Under the pieces are notes generated by a model. That model did no database searches. It was not told where the DNA came from and saw only the letters and a list, made by a program, of their open reading frames with translations. Below are positions 9,102 to 17,602 of a stretch of DNA of 64,000 bases, one piece after another. The stretch spans positions 28,013 to 92,012 of the forward strand of contig NZ_JACCLX010000008.1 in assembly GCF_024490875.1 (NCBI RefSeq), given 5' to 3'. The stretch comes from Methanocaldococcus sp. Lineage in GTDB: Archaea > AGJL01 > Methanococci > Methanococcales > Methanocaldococcaceae. Within the stretch, counting starts at the first letter, position 1, and each line of letters opens with the position of its first letter. Position numbers and translations under genes: made by a program.

Positions 9102-9133
9102 TATAGGGCGGAGCCCCCTATTGGTATACCCCC
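9102..9133 (+). repeat. Short dispersed repeat, copy 1
   Basis: TATAGGGCGGAGCCCCCTAT followed by TGGTATACCCCC. A G/C hairpin (AGGG.../CCCT) followed by TTGGTATACC. The same unit recurs at 21021-21048 and, inverted, at 21234-21265. It stands out from the AT-rich surroundings by composition. Confidence 0.7.
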
Positions 9134-9614
9134 AGAGTATTCTATTTTTTATTTGTTATTCCTTGTTTTAATCCTTATTTTAATGGACTACCGATTTAAA
9201 CCCTACTAACTATTGCTTATTTTATACTCGAACTCTTATATAAATCTTTCTTTTAACACTCGATTTTTCTGACTGCCTGATTATCAAAGTATTTATAAGA
9301 GTAAGAAAGGTTGTGCTAACTATTTATAAATAAAATGAACAACCATAAGAAAAAATAAGCACAATAAGAAGAGATTTTATATAAAATAACTCTTATCTAA
9401 CAATGAAATACACAAAATAAAAACAAACAATCAAAATCTCTAAAAAATCTAAATTTTAATAGGAAAAAATTGGTAATACTTTTTACCATTTTTCTAGTAC
9501 CAAATCCAAACAACCCCTTTATAAAAGCAAGAAAGTAAAATTAATATTATTAATATGCATTATTAAAAAAGTTAATAAAATTTAAAGAAGCATAACTTAT
9601 TTATATTTAAATTA

Positions 9615-9644
9615 TAATTTATCATTAAAGATAATGATAAATTA
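9615..9644. promoter_or_regulatory. Long palindrome between promoter and start of ehbM
   Basis: Perfect inverted repeat with 13-base arms (TAATTTATCATTA and TAATGATAAATTA) around a 4-base spacer AAGA. It sits just after a TATA-like tract (CTTATTTATATTTAAATT, about 9596-9613) and ends 12 bases before the ATG at 9656, so it covers the likely transcription start and leader. It is a candidate repressor site; the binding protein is unknown. Confidence 0.6.
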
Positions 9645-9655
9645 CTGGTGGCATT

Positions 9656-10099
9656 ATGATTAAAAAAATAGCAAGAAAAAAATGTATTCACATTATGCTT
9701 GTTTATACTGGTGGATGTAATGGTTGTGATATTGAAGTAGTTAATGCAGTATTTTCTCCATTTTACGATGCTGAACAATATAATGTTTTTTTAACTTTTA
9801 ATCCAAGAGAGGCAGATATTTTAGTAGTTTCTGGATGTGTAACTAAGTTTGTTGAAGAATCCTTAAGAAAGATTTATGAAAAAATTCCTGAGCCTAAGGC
9901 AGTTGTTGCTGTTGGTTCCTGTGCGTTAATGGGAGGAGTTTATAAAAATATAGGAGGAGATTTGGGAACTTCAGATTTTATAGCAGGACCTGTTGAAAAT
10001 ATAATTCCAGTTGATGTTAAAGTGCCTGGCTGTGCTCCAAGACCTGAAGACATTATTGCTGGAATTGCCAAGGCAATTCATAAAGTTGTTGAAGGATGA
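9656..10099 (+). CDS. ehbM: Energy-converting hydrogenase small-subunit-like protein (EhbM type)
   Basis: A 147-residue member of the NiFe-hydrogenase small subunit / NuoB family, carrying a [4Fe-4S] cluster. Cys ligands are visible in [11 protein letters not shown], in VVSGCV, in [10 protein letters not shown] and in [11 protein letters not shown]. The short length fits the Ech/Ehb type rather than uptake hydrogenases. The next gene encodes the NuoH-like membrane subunit. The pair on its own matches what I recall of the scattered Ehb genes in Methanocaldococcus; an Eha or Ech-type assignment cannot be excluded from this sequence. CTGGTGG precedes the ATG. Confidence 0.7.
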   Translation: MIKKIARKKCIHIMLVYTGGCNGCDIEVVNAVFSPFYDAEQYNVFLTFNPREADILVVSGCVTKFVEESLRKIYEKIPEPKAVVAVGSCALMGGVYKNIGGDLGTSDFIAGPVENIIPVDVKVPGCAPRPEDIIAGIAKAIHKVVEG

Positions 10100-10125
10100 A
10101 AACAACATATTTTGGGGGAAATATT

Positions 10126-11094
10126 ATGATTGAAGAAGTTATTTCAATTTTAGGAATTCCTTCATTGGCGTTTGTTATATCAACATACATTCCTGGAATT
10201 CAGAGAAAGATAGAGGCAAGAATTCAACAAAGAATAGGACCAAGTATATTAGCCCCTGGATTTTGGGCATTTTTTAAGTTTTTATTTAAAAAAGTTGATA
10301 ATCCAGATGCCAATTTACCAAATTTGTATAATAGATTACCATTACTATCAATAGTTGTTTTATGGACTATATTGGCTATAACTTCACTTACAAGTTTTCA
10401 TATTCTTTCAAATGAAATAGGAATTGTAGGACTTTTAAAGTTAGAGGAAATGATGTATATAATTCTCGGCTCTCTATCATTTTCAATTATGGGTTGGAGA
10501 ATGCCTTACATAGATGAATGTAAAGGAACTCCATTTATAAAAACTTTAAAAATATCATTAGAGCAGTTAGGGGCTGTAAGATGTTTTAAAATGATAACTA
10601 TTGGTTCATTTCCATTTTACTTAGCAACATTTTTACCATTTATAAATAAGCATAGTATATTTTTAAAAGATATTGTTGGAGAGCCATTTTTATTTTCATT
10701 GGGAGGAATATTTGGGGCTATATGCTATTTCATTGGGTATATTATTATGGTTAAAGAATATCCTTTCTCAATAACTCACACTAAGGCAGATGTTATTGAG
10801 GGTCCAACACTGGAGTTAATGGCTAAGTATAGGGCATTATATTTAGCAAGTTATGAACTTCTTTTAATAACATTGGGTAGTTTATTCGCCACTTTATATT
10901 TAGGAATAGCCCCAGATGTTAGTAATCCAATAACTATAATTGAAAACTTTGCTATTGCATTAATATTCCCAATATTGGCGGCAATTGTTAGAGCATTTTC
11001 CCCTCTATTGTTATTTAAACAAATATATCCTATTTCATTTATAGCCACTCTATTTGGAGTTATTGGATTTATATTTGCATTGTTAGGATGGTAA
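10126..11094 (+). CDS. ehbO: Energy-converting hydrogenase membrane subunit, NuoH-like (EhbO type)
   Basis: Membrane protein of about 322 residues with eight or so hydrophobic segments, related to complex I subunit NuoH. Landmarks: RKIEARIQQRIGPSILAPGF near the N-terminus (the RxQxRxGP signature) and KEYPFSITHTKADVIEGPTLE in the loop near the quinone/ion channel face. GGGGGAAA six bases upstream supports ATG 10126 rather than ATG 10096, which would overlap the preceding gene by 4 bases. With its partner it would couple H2/ferredoxin electron transfer to ion movement. Confidence 0.75.
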   Translation: MIEEVISILGIPSLAFVISTYIPGIQRKIEARIQQRIGPSILAPGFWAFFKFLFKKVDNPDANLPNLYNRLPLLSIVVLWTILAITSLTSFHILSNEIGIVGLLKLEEMMYIILGSLSFSIMGWRMPYIDECKGTPFIKTLKISLEQLGAVRCFKMITIGSFPFYLATFLPFINKHSIFLKDIVGEPFLFSLGGIFGAICYFIGYIIMVKEYPFSITHTKADVIEGPTLELMAKYRALYLASYELLLITLGSLFATLYLGIAPDVSNPITIIENFAIALIFPILAAIVRAFSPLLLFKQIYPISFIATLFGVIGFIFALLGW

Positions 11095-11101
11095 TTTAAT
11101 T

Positions 11102-11542
11102 TTATAAAGATTTAGCAATTTTATATGGGATTATTGATAAAACTCCTAAAATTAAATATATAGTTATATCTTTAAATAAACTCCAATTTTTCCAATCTTC
11201 CAATCCAACCAAAAATCCAATAGCATTAGATAATAACAACAAAATAGATACTATTCCTATACCCAAACCAATGATTGAAGCAGTAAATAAATAAGAAACT
11301 GCCTTTATATCTCCAATAACTGCTTTTTTTACTCCTAAAAAATAAGTTACTCCTATTGCCAATAATGCAAATCCTCCAAATACATCTCCTACAAATAATG
11401 GAAATTCTATCTTTATATTAAGTATTGAATTAGAAAAACCTATTAAAATTTCAATTATTCCTGAAGTTGAAAACAATGCTCCAAAGATTAAAGATAATGC
11501 CAGTAAAGTATTTTTAACCTCTTTAATATTTTTTAGTTCCAT
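11102..11542 (-). CDS. Hypothetical membrane protein next to feoB
   Basis: A 146-residue protein with four predicted membrane helices (about 13-33, 49-68, 83-105, 126-143) and short charged ends. No recognised family. It lies 21 bases downstream of feoB on the same strand and is probably in the ferrous iron operon (M. jannaschii MJ0565 position by memory), so an accessory role in iron transport is possible but unproven. Confidence 0.6.
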   Translation of the reverse strand: MELKNIKEVKNTLLALSLIFGALFSTSGIIEILIGFSNSILNIKIEFPLFVGDVFGGFALLAIGVTYFLGVKKAVIGDIKAVSYLFTASIIGLGIGIVSILLLLSNAIGFLVGLEDWKNWSLFKDITIYLILGVLSIIPYKIAKSL

Positions 11543-11563
11543 ATTTTAACACCTTTGAAATTA

Positions 11564-13600
11564 TTAAATAACTGAAAAGAGTTGCAAAATTCCTGAGCCT
11601 ACTACTGTTATTATTAATGCCACAATATAAGCCAATACAAGTTCATAGATTAAAGTAAATACTGCCCACTTCCAACCGATTTCCTGTTTTATTACTGCCA
11701 ATGTCGCCAAACAAGGGGTATATATTAAACAGAATGCCATATATGCGTAGGCAGATACTGGAGTGAATACTTTCGATAAAATACTTACTAAATTTTCTTC
11801 TCCTACTCCATATAAGACAGCCATAGAACCTACAACTACTTCTTTTGCTATGAATCCAAATACTAATGCTGAACACGCTCTCCAATCCCAACCCATCGGA
11901 CTAAATATTGGAGTTAAAGTTTTTCCAATAATTGCTACATAAGATTTTTCAATAAGTTGTGGATTTTGTAATGCATCAACTACTAAGAATCCTGAAGGAC
12001 CATATACAGATAAAAACCAAACTAACATAACTCCAAATACTATAATAGTTCCTGCCTTCTTTAAAAAGTCATAAACTCTATCCCACGTGTTCATTAAAAC
12101 TACATTTAAATTTGGGAGATGATAGGGAGGAAGTTCTACAATTAAAGGCATAGGAGATGATTTAAAAATAAACTTTCTAAATAAAACTGCTAAAATTAAC
12201 GCTAAACACAATCCAAGGGCATACATACTTATAACAACCAAACCCTGATACTTTTGAAACAACGCCCCTGCAAAGAAGGCATAAATTGGCAATCTTGCAG
12301 AGCAAGACATCAAAGGATTTATTATAATGGTTAAAATTCTATCTTTCTCGTTTTCTATAGTTCTCGTAGCCATAATTGCTGGGACATTACATCCAAAACC
12401 CATAACTAATGGAATTATTGCCTTTCCAGGCAAACCAAATTTGTTCATAATCCTATCTGCAATAAATGGAATCCTTGCCATATATCCACTTTCCTCCAAT
12501 AGAGAGAGAGCAAAAAACAAAAATGCCAATATTGGGAAAAATGTTAAAACAGCCCCAACTCCTGAAATAATTCCATCAGATAACAAGGAGGCAATAAATT
12601 TGTTTGGTATAGATGATTTAACAATGTCTGCTAAAACTCCAAATCCATAATTAATCATAGCAGAAAATGGAGCTGAAACATCAAAGGCAAATTTAAACAA
12701 CATCCATAGCATTGGAATTAACAGTAAAATTCCCACTTTTTCGTCAGTTAAAACATCGTCAAGCATCTGAGTAGTTGTTAATTTTCCAGAAGTTTTCCTA
12801 ACAACCTCACTGATGATTTTATCAATAATCTTATATCTTTCCTCAACTATTCCCAACTCTGGCTCTCCATATTTTTTAGATAATTCTTCCATTATTTTAT
12901 TTAAAACTGAGTTTAATTCATTCCAAACTTTGCTATTTTTTATTAGTTCTTCTATATATTTATCTCTTTCAAGGAATTTTATAGCAAGATACTTTAAATT
13001 GTATTTTTTTAAATTTTCATCCTTTTGCAAGATAGAGACAATTTTTTTTATGTATGGCTCTAATTTAGGATATTCAATTTTAGTAAATTTTTTATTTTTT
13101 ACAGCTTCTGAAATAACCTTTTTTAACTCTTCAATTCCCATCTTCTTTGCGGCGGATATTGGAACAACTCTAACCCCTAATAGCTTCTCTAATTTATTTA
13201 TATCGATATTTATTCCAGATTTTTCTGCTAAATCCATTTTATTTAATGCTAACAATAGATTAGTGCCCATTTCCATTAACTGTAAAGTTAAATATAAATT
13301 TCTTTCCAAAGATGTGGCATCAACTATATTAACGACTAAATCTGGTTTTTCATTTAATATGTAATCCCTTGCAACGACCTCATCAATAGAGTTGGCAGTT
13401 AAACTATAAACTCCGGGTAAATCTACAACTTTAAATTTTTTTCCATTGTATGTAAATTCTCCTTCTTTTTTTTCAACAGTTACTCCGGGCCAATTTCCTA
13501 TATATACATTCTCTCCAGTTAAGGCGTTAAATAATGTAGATTTACCTACATTTGGGTTTCCAATTAAGGCAATTTCATATTTATCTTCATTATTAGACAT
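11564..13600 (-). CDS. feoB: Ferrous iron transport protein B
   Basis: GTP-dependent Fe(II) transporter, 678 residues. The N-terminal G domain has GNPNVGKSTLFNALTG (P-loop), DLPGVYSL, NKMDLAEKSG and SAAKKMG; residues about 290-670 form the membrane domain with two Gate motifs (VMGFGCNVPAIMATRTIEN with its conserved Cys, and FCLIYTPCLATLAVIKQE). Normal length. It follows feoA by 21 bases. The divergent DtxR-family gene is the obvious regulator candidate. Confidence 0.96.
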   Translation of the reverse strand: MSNNEDKYEIALIGNPNVGKSTLFNALTGENVYIGNWPGVTVEKKEGEFTYNGKKFKVVDLPGVYSLTANSIDEVVARDYILNEKPDLVVNIVDATSLERNLYLTLQLMEMGTNLLLALNKMDLAEKSGINIDINKLEKLLGVRVVPISAAKKMGIEELKKVISEAVKNKKFTKIEYPKLEPYIKKIVSILQKDENLKKYNLKYLAIKFLERDKYIEELIKNSKVWNELNSVLNKIMEELSKKYGEPELGIVEERYKIIDKIISEVVRKTSGKLTTTQMLDDVLTDEKVGILLLIPMLWMLFKFAFDVSAPFSAMINYGFGVLADIVKSSIPNKFIASLLSDGIISGVGAVLTFFPILAFLFFALSLLEESGYMARIPFIADRIMNKFGLPGKAIIPLVMGFGCNVPAIMATRTIENEKDRILTIIINPLMSCSARLPIYAFFAGALFQKYQGLVVISMYALGLCLALILAVLFRKFIFKSSPMPLIVELPPYHLPNLNVVLMNTWDRVYDFLKKAGTIIVFGVMLVWFLSVYGPSGFLVVDALQNPQLIEKSYVAIIGKTLTPIFSPMGWDWRACSALVFGFIAKEVVVGSMAVLYGVGEENLVSILSKVFTPVSAYAYMAFCLIYTPCLATLAVIKQEIGWKWAVFTLIYELVLAYIVALIITVVGSGILQLFSVI

Positions 13601-13621
13601 ACATTTTCACCATTTTTTGAA

Positions 13622-13843
13622 CTAAACTCTCTCAACAATTATTTTCATAGCCAAACCCTTTCCAACGGCTATATTACAACCTCTCACTGAGACAATTACT
13701 GGGCCATTCTGATTTCTGATAACCTTTAATTTACTCCCAATATTCAATCCCATACTACTTAATCTTTGAATTACGCCAAATCCTGCATTAATACTCTTTA
13801 CAATAACTGTTTCCCCTTCTTTAGCAAACGCTAACGGATACAT
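13622..13843 (-). CDS. feoA: Ferrous iron transport protein A
   Basis: Small SH3-like FeoA protein of 73 residues that works with FeoB. Typical pattern GFGVIQRLSSMGLNIGSKL and VSVRGCNIAVGKGLAMKI. An in-frame GTG lies at 13852, but GTGGTAAC just ahead of ATG 13843 makes the ATG the better start. First gene of the feoA-feoB transcription unit. Confidence 0.88.
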   Translation of the reverse strand: MYPLAFAKEGETVIVKSINAGFGVIQRLSSMGLNIGSKLKVIRNQNGPVIVSVRGCNIAVGKGLAMKIIVERV

Positions 13844-13954
13844 AGTTACCACAACGTTTATATATGATTAAAATTTTTAATTATAATTAAATTTTTTAAG
13901 TATGGTTAAATATTAAGTAACTATATAGGGGTATAAATACCTTTCTGTGATACT

Positions 13955-14335
13955 ATGTCTCAAAGTATTGAAGATTACTTAGAAAAAATATATATTTTTA
14001 CTAAAGAAAATAAGAGACCTATAAAAACTACGGAATTAGCAAAGTTGTTAAATATAAAGCCATCAGCAGTTACAAGTATGGCACAAAAATTAAGTAAGTT
14101 AGGATATGTTGAGTATGAGCCATATATAGGAATAACATTAACAAAAAAAGGATTAGATCTTGCCAAAAAAGTTTTAGATAAACATCAAACTTTACAGACA
14201 TTTTTAGAAAAATATTTAGGAATAGATAAAGAAATGGCGTCAAAAGAGGCGTGTAAATTAGAACATGCAATGTCTGATGAAGTTTTGAAAAAATTAAAGA
14301 TATTTATGGAGGAACATAAGGATTTAGTTGAATAA
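13955..14335 (+). CDS. DtxR/MntR-family metal-dependent repressor
   Basis: A 126-residue regulator: winged helix at the N-terminus (SIEDYLEKIYIFTKENK, KTTELAKLLNIKPSAVTSMA, LGYVEYEPYIGITLT) followed by the metal-binding dimerisation domain (KHQTLQTFLEKYLG, EACKLEHAMSDEVL with the conserved E-x2-H-x6-L pattern). No C-terminal SH3 domain, so it is the short MntR-like form. Divergent from feoA with a 111-base shared promoter region, so Fe(II) is the likely effector (inference). GTGATACT precedes the ATG. Confidence 0.9.
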   Translation: MSQSIEDYLEKIYIFTKENKRPIKTTELAKLLNIKPSAVTSMAQKLSKLGYVEYEPYIGITLTKKGLDLAKKVLDKHQTLQTFLEKYLGIDKEMASKEACKLEHAMSDEVLKKLKIFMEEHKDLVE

Positions 14336-14342
14336 TAAATAA

Positions 14343-15221
14343 TTATTCTTTCAATTTTTTACCAATTTTTTTTCCTAATTCAACTGCCTTATCAATATCT
14401 TTTACTTTACATTTTATTTCTCCACAGGCTTTTTTTATTTTATCGTTAATAATAACCCCTGCATCTAATTTTAATAACTCATCTTTTTCATCGTAAATTG
14501 CTAATGCACCCATCGGAACGCTACAACCTCCACCAAATTCATTTAAAGCTGTTCTTTCACATGTCGATTCTAAGTAAGTTTTTTCATCATTTATTTTTTC
14601 TAATATTTTTCTTAAATTTTTGTCATCTTTTTTACAAGCAACGGCTATAATCCCTTGAGCAGGAGCTGGGAGAATATTTAGCCTTTTATATTTGAAATCA
14701 CTCAAATCAATTCCCAATCTTATTATTCCTGCCTCAGATAAGACAATAGCATCATATAAACCTTCTTTTAGTTTTCTTAATCTTGTATCTACATTACCTC
14801 TGAGGAGTTTAAACTTTACATTTGGATATAGAAACTTTAAAAAAGCTCTCCTTCTTAAACTTGAAGTTCCTATAACTATTTCACTATCTTCATCAAAATC
14901 TTTATCTTTATTCCATATTAACAAATCATAGTAACTGTCTCTTTCTAAAACTGCTCCAATTATTAAGTTTTCATTCCACACAGTTGGAATATCCTTTAAA
15001 CTATGAACAGCTATGTCTATCTCATTATTTAATAATGCCAAGTCCAACTCTTTAGTAAAGACACCAATACCAATATCTGAGAGTTTTTTATTTAAAACTC
15101 TATCCCCAGTAGTTTTTATTATTTTTATTTCAACATCATAACCTAAATTTTTTAGTTTTTCAGATACTTTATTTGCCTGATATAATGCTAACTTACTGCC
15201 TCTCGTTCCTATTCTTATCAT
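14343..15221 (-). CDS. hemC: Porphobilinogen deaminase (hydroxymethylbilane synthase)
   Basis: Joins four porphobilinogens into hydroxymethylbilane for corrinoid, F430 and sirohaem synthesis. 292 residues starting MIRIGTRGSKLALYQANKV; dipyrromethane-binding Cys region ECGGGCSVPMG appears as EFGGGCSVPMG; HSLKDIPTVW and LRRRAFL are present. Normal length. Convergent with the DtxR-family gene (8 bases apart) and 12 bases downstream of the Dph6-like gene. Confidence 0.95.
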   Translation of the reverse strand: MIRIGTRGSKLALYQANKVSEKLKNLGYDVEIKIIKTTGDRVLNKKLSDIGIGVFTKELDLALLNNEIDIAVHSLKDIPTVWNENLIIGAVLERDSYYDLLIWNKDKDFDEDSEIVIGTSSLRRRAFLKFLYPNVKFKLLRGNVDTRLRKLKEGLYDAIVLSEAGIIRLGIDLSDFKYKRLNILPAPAQGIIAVACKKDDKNLRKILEKINDEKTYLESTCERTALNEFGGGCSVPMGALAIYDEKDELLKLDAGVIINDKIKKACGEIKCKVKDIDKAVELGKKIGKKLKE

Positions 15222-15233
15222 AGTTTCCCATTT

Positions 15234-15905
15234 TTATTCCTTATCAACCAATTTAGCTTTTTTTATATTGTATATTCCCCAAGTTTCATGCCACTCAATC
15301 TCTGCTTCAACAACTTCAATTCTCTTTTTAAAAACAGGTGAATCAAATACAAATGTTTCTGCCTCTCCTCCTTCAAATGCCTTATGTATCCCATACTTTT
15401 CGCAAATATTTAGTAGTTTATCAATATTATCCTTTGTTATTCTCTTTCCTAACCACTCTTTACCTAATCCATAGGCATAAACTCCAACAATTCTCACATC
15501 GAAAAGATTACTTACAGTTCTTAAAATCCATTCTGGATCTTTATGCCACAATGGAGAAAAAGATTTTAATCCAAGTTCTTCACAAACTCTATCAATTCTT
15601 GATTTTTGATAGACACTTGCCACAGCTCCTGTAACAATTCCCTCAACATCTAACTTTTCCAAGCCTTTTTTTAAATCTTCAACTTCTTTCTCCTTCTCAC
15701 CCTTTGTATAAATCTTTACAAGAGGTATTCCAACAGCCTTAGAACTGAGTTCAGTTAAATGCACATTTGGTATGTGGAACATATAACTTTCTTTATTCTC
15801 GCTCTCTACATTTACAAGATATTTCACATTAAATCCTTCCTTTAATGCCCAATATAATGCATAATTTGAATCTTTTCCTCCTGAATATAGAACAGCAACA
15901 TCCAT
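15234..15905 (-). CDS. dph6: Diphthamide synthesis ATP-binding protein (Dph6-like ATP pyrophosphatase)
   Basis: PP-loop ATPase of 223 residues; N-terminal [16 protein letters not shown] is the P-loop-like motif. Further family signatures are [18 protein letters not shown] and [15 protein letters not shown]. The family (M. jannaschii MJ0570 by memory) includes diphthine-ammonia ligase, which completes the diphthamide on EF-2; the EF-2 gene itself is at 47203-49383. Upstream of hemC and probably cotranscribed with it. Confidence 0.85.
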   Translation of the reverse strand: MDVAVLYSGGKDSNYALYWALKEGFNVKYLVNVESENKESYMFHIPNVHLTELSSKAVGIPLVKIYTKGEKEKEVEDLKKGLEKLDVEGIVTGAVASVYQKSRIDRVCEELGLKSFSPLWHKDPEWILRTVSNLFDVRIVGVYAYGLGKEWLGKRITKDNIDKLLNICEKYGIHKAFEGGEAETFVFDSPVFKKRIEVVEAEIEWHETWGIYNIKKAKLVDKE

Positions 15906-15945
15906 TTATAATCACCTAAAAATATTTAAAAATAAGAATTAAAAT

Positions 15946-16971
15946 TTAAGGATGTAACCCAACATTAAACAACCCTTCTTTTTCATCAAATCCAAACATT
16001 ATATTCATGTTTTGTATTGCTTGCCCACTGGCTCCTTTAACTAAGTTATCTATTGCTGAAATAATAACTAATCTATTGTGTTCATCTATCTCAAACCCAC
16101 CAATATCGCAAAAATTCGTTCCTCTAACCCAAGTTAATTTAGGAATCTCTTCTGGAAATATTCTAATAAAAATTTCATCTTTATAAAATCTCTCATAAAT
16201 CTTAATTATATCTTCTCTATCCAAATTTTCAACTAAAAATGTGTGTGCTGTTGTCAAAATACCCCTTGTGATTGGAGCTAAGTGAGGAGTAAATGAAACT
16301 TTAACATTTCCAAGTTTTTTTAATTCTTTTTCTATTTCTGGTGTATGCCTATGAGTTGTTATTTTATATGGGTTTATATTTTCATTCACATTAGGGAAAT
16401 GGGTAGTTTCTGTTGGATTTATTCCTGCTCCACTGACTCCAGTTTTTGAATCAAATATAATTCTCTCCTCAATAATTCTTTCTTTTACCAATGGTGCTAC
16501 TGCTAAAATACATCCAGTAGGAAAACATCCGGGATTTGCTACTAATTGAGCCTCTTTTATTTCTTTTCTATGTAATTCAGGCAATCCATAGGCAATTTTT
16601 GCATCTACAAGACCCTTATGCTTTATTTTGTAATACTTTTCATACAATGATATATCTTCAAATCTGTAATCGCCACTTAAATCTATAACTTTAATTCCCC
16701 TCTCAATAAAATCTGGAACTATATTCATTGAAGCTCCGTGTGGTGTTGCAGTAAATATTAAATCTACATCAATTTTATCTAAATCATTAGTAAAATATAA
16801 ATTTTCATACTTTTTAATTCCCTTTAAATAAGGATGAACTTTAAAAACATTTTTTCCCTCTTCTTTTCTTGAAGTTATATACTTTACCTCAACCTCCTTA
16901 TGGTTTGACAACAATCTTAAGAGTTCCGCCCCTGTATATCCAGTAGCTCCAATTATAGATACTTCAATCAT
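15946..16971 (-). CDS. argC: N-acetyl-gamma-glutamyl-phosphate reductase
   Basis: NADPH-dependent third step of arginine synthesis, 341 residues. N-terminal dinucleotide fold [14 protein letters not shown]; active-site Cys in [25 protein letters not shown]-terminal [15 protein letters not shown]. It lies 15 bases downstream of the ArsR-type regulator gene on the same strand, so it may be read together with the metal cassette upstream. Confidence 0.96.
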   Translation of the reverse strand: MIEVSIIGATGYTGAELLRLLSNHKEVEVKYITSRKEEGKNVFKVHPYLKGIKKYENLYFTNDLDKIDVDLIFTATPHGASMNIVPDFIERGIKVIDLSGDYRFEDISLYEKYYKIKHKGLVDAKIAYGLPELHRKEIKEAQLVANPGCFPTGCILAVAPLVKERIIEERIIFDSKTGVSGAGINPTETTHFPNVNENINPYKITTHRHTPEIEKELKKLGNVKVSFTPHLAPITRGILTTAHTFLVENLDREDIIKIYERFYKDEIFIRIFPEEIPKLTWVRGTNFCDIGGFEIDEHNRLVIISAIDNLVKGASGQAIQNMNIMFGFDEKEGLFNVGLHP

Positions 16972-16986
16972 AATATCACCAAAAAA

Positions 16987-17271
16987 TTATTTCTCAAAGA
17001 ATTCATTTATTTTATCATTGTCTATATAAAATTTAAATTTTTTTGCTCTATACATTCTCTTAGCCCTTGCATCATCTAATATTAAATAACTTTCCACTAA
17101 ATCAGCCTCTTCCAGTTTTTTTAAATGGGTATATAACACAGGCCTCGATAGATTTAGAGCTTTAGCTAATTCATAAATACTCATCGGTTTTTTATTCAAA
17201 AGATATAATATTTTAATCCTTACGGGATTAGATAATGCTGTTCCTATCTTAACAGTTTTCTCTAAATCCAT
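16987..17271 (-). CDS. ArsR-type winged-helix transcriptional regulator
   Basis: A 94-residue one-domain DNA-binding protein. Helix-turn-helix in LSNPVRIKILYLLNKKPMSI and YELAKALNLSRPVLYTHLKK, wing in SYLILDDARAKRMYRAK. There is no Cys pair of the ArsR/SmtB metal site (no CxC), so a metal would have to be bound by other residues. GAGTGAT places the start at ATG 17271; an upstream TTG at 17283 is less likely. It overlaps the preceding small membrane-protein gene's end by SD only, and looks cotranscribed with the Met/His-rich cassette. Confidence 0.75.
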   Translation of the reverse strand: MDLEKTVKIGTALSNPVRIKILYLLNKKPMSIYELAKALNLSRPVLYTHLKKLEEADLVESYLILDDARAKRMYRAKKFKFYIDNDKINEFFEK

Positions 17272-17275
17272 AAAA

Positions 17276-17512
17276 TCACTCAATTTCTTCCCATTTTTTC
17301 TTTAAATCTTTAACTATTTCTTTTATTTCCTCCACATCTTTCTCTATTTTTGCTAATTCTATTTCACTACTTGGTTTTTTGAATATTAAGTATCCTAACA
17401 TTAGTATGATAATTACTAAAAGAATTATTATAATATATTCGTATCCTGCAAATATATGTCCCATTGTTGTATGAGTATCAACAATATGGTTCATTCCAGC
17501 ACCATAAGGCAT
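17276..17512 (-). CDS. Small membrane protein, Met/His-rich outer segment and coiled coil
   Basis: About 78 residues: a short N-terminal segment with three Met and three His (MPYGAGMNHIVDTHTTMGH), one membrane helix (about residues 25-45, IIIILLVIIILMLGYLIF) and a cytoplasmic coiled coil (EIELAKIEKDVEEIKEIVKD). The positive residues after the helix put the Met/His segment outside. GGTGGT precedes ATG 17512; the in-frame GTG at 17521 is part of that Shine-Dalgarno. Lies between the ferritin-like protein gene and the ArsR-type gene on the same strand. A sensor or metal-collecting role is an inference. Confidence 0.6.
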   Translation of the reverse strand: MPYGAGMNHIVDTHTTMGHIFAGYEYIIIILLVIIILMLGYLIFKKPSSEIELAKIEKDVEEIKEIVKDLKKKWEEIE

Positions 17513-17602
17513 TGTAACCACCTCAAAAAATAGGAAAAATTATAAAATAAAAAAGAATTTTAAAATAGAAAATTTGTTATATTTTAAAATAAAAAAACTA
17601 GA

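Larger units (their letters stand above)
9002..9655. other. Gene-free stretch
   Basis: About 650 bases with no credible open frame on either strand. It holds one copy of a short repeat near 9102-9133, a second GGTATACC at 9062-9069, several AT-rich promoter-like tracts (for example TCTTATATAAATC near 9235) and, at its right end, the palindrome before ehbM. No rRNA, tRNA or CRISPR repeat is visible. Confidence 0.7.

Noticed and set aside
9615..9644. Reading the ehbM palindrome as a Fur box (it contains GATAATGATAA)
   Set aside because: A Fur box has a 7-1-7 structure; here the arms are 13 bases with a 4-base gap. Only a DtxR-type iron regulator gene is seen in the window.
9002..9655. CRISPR array or leader in the gene-free stretch
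   Set aside because: No repeat of 25-40 bases recurs at regular spacing, and no cas gene is in the window.
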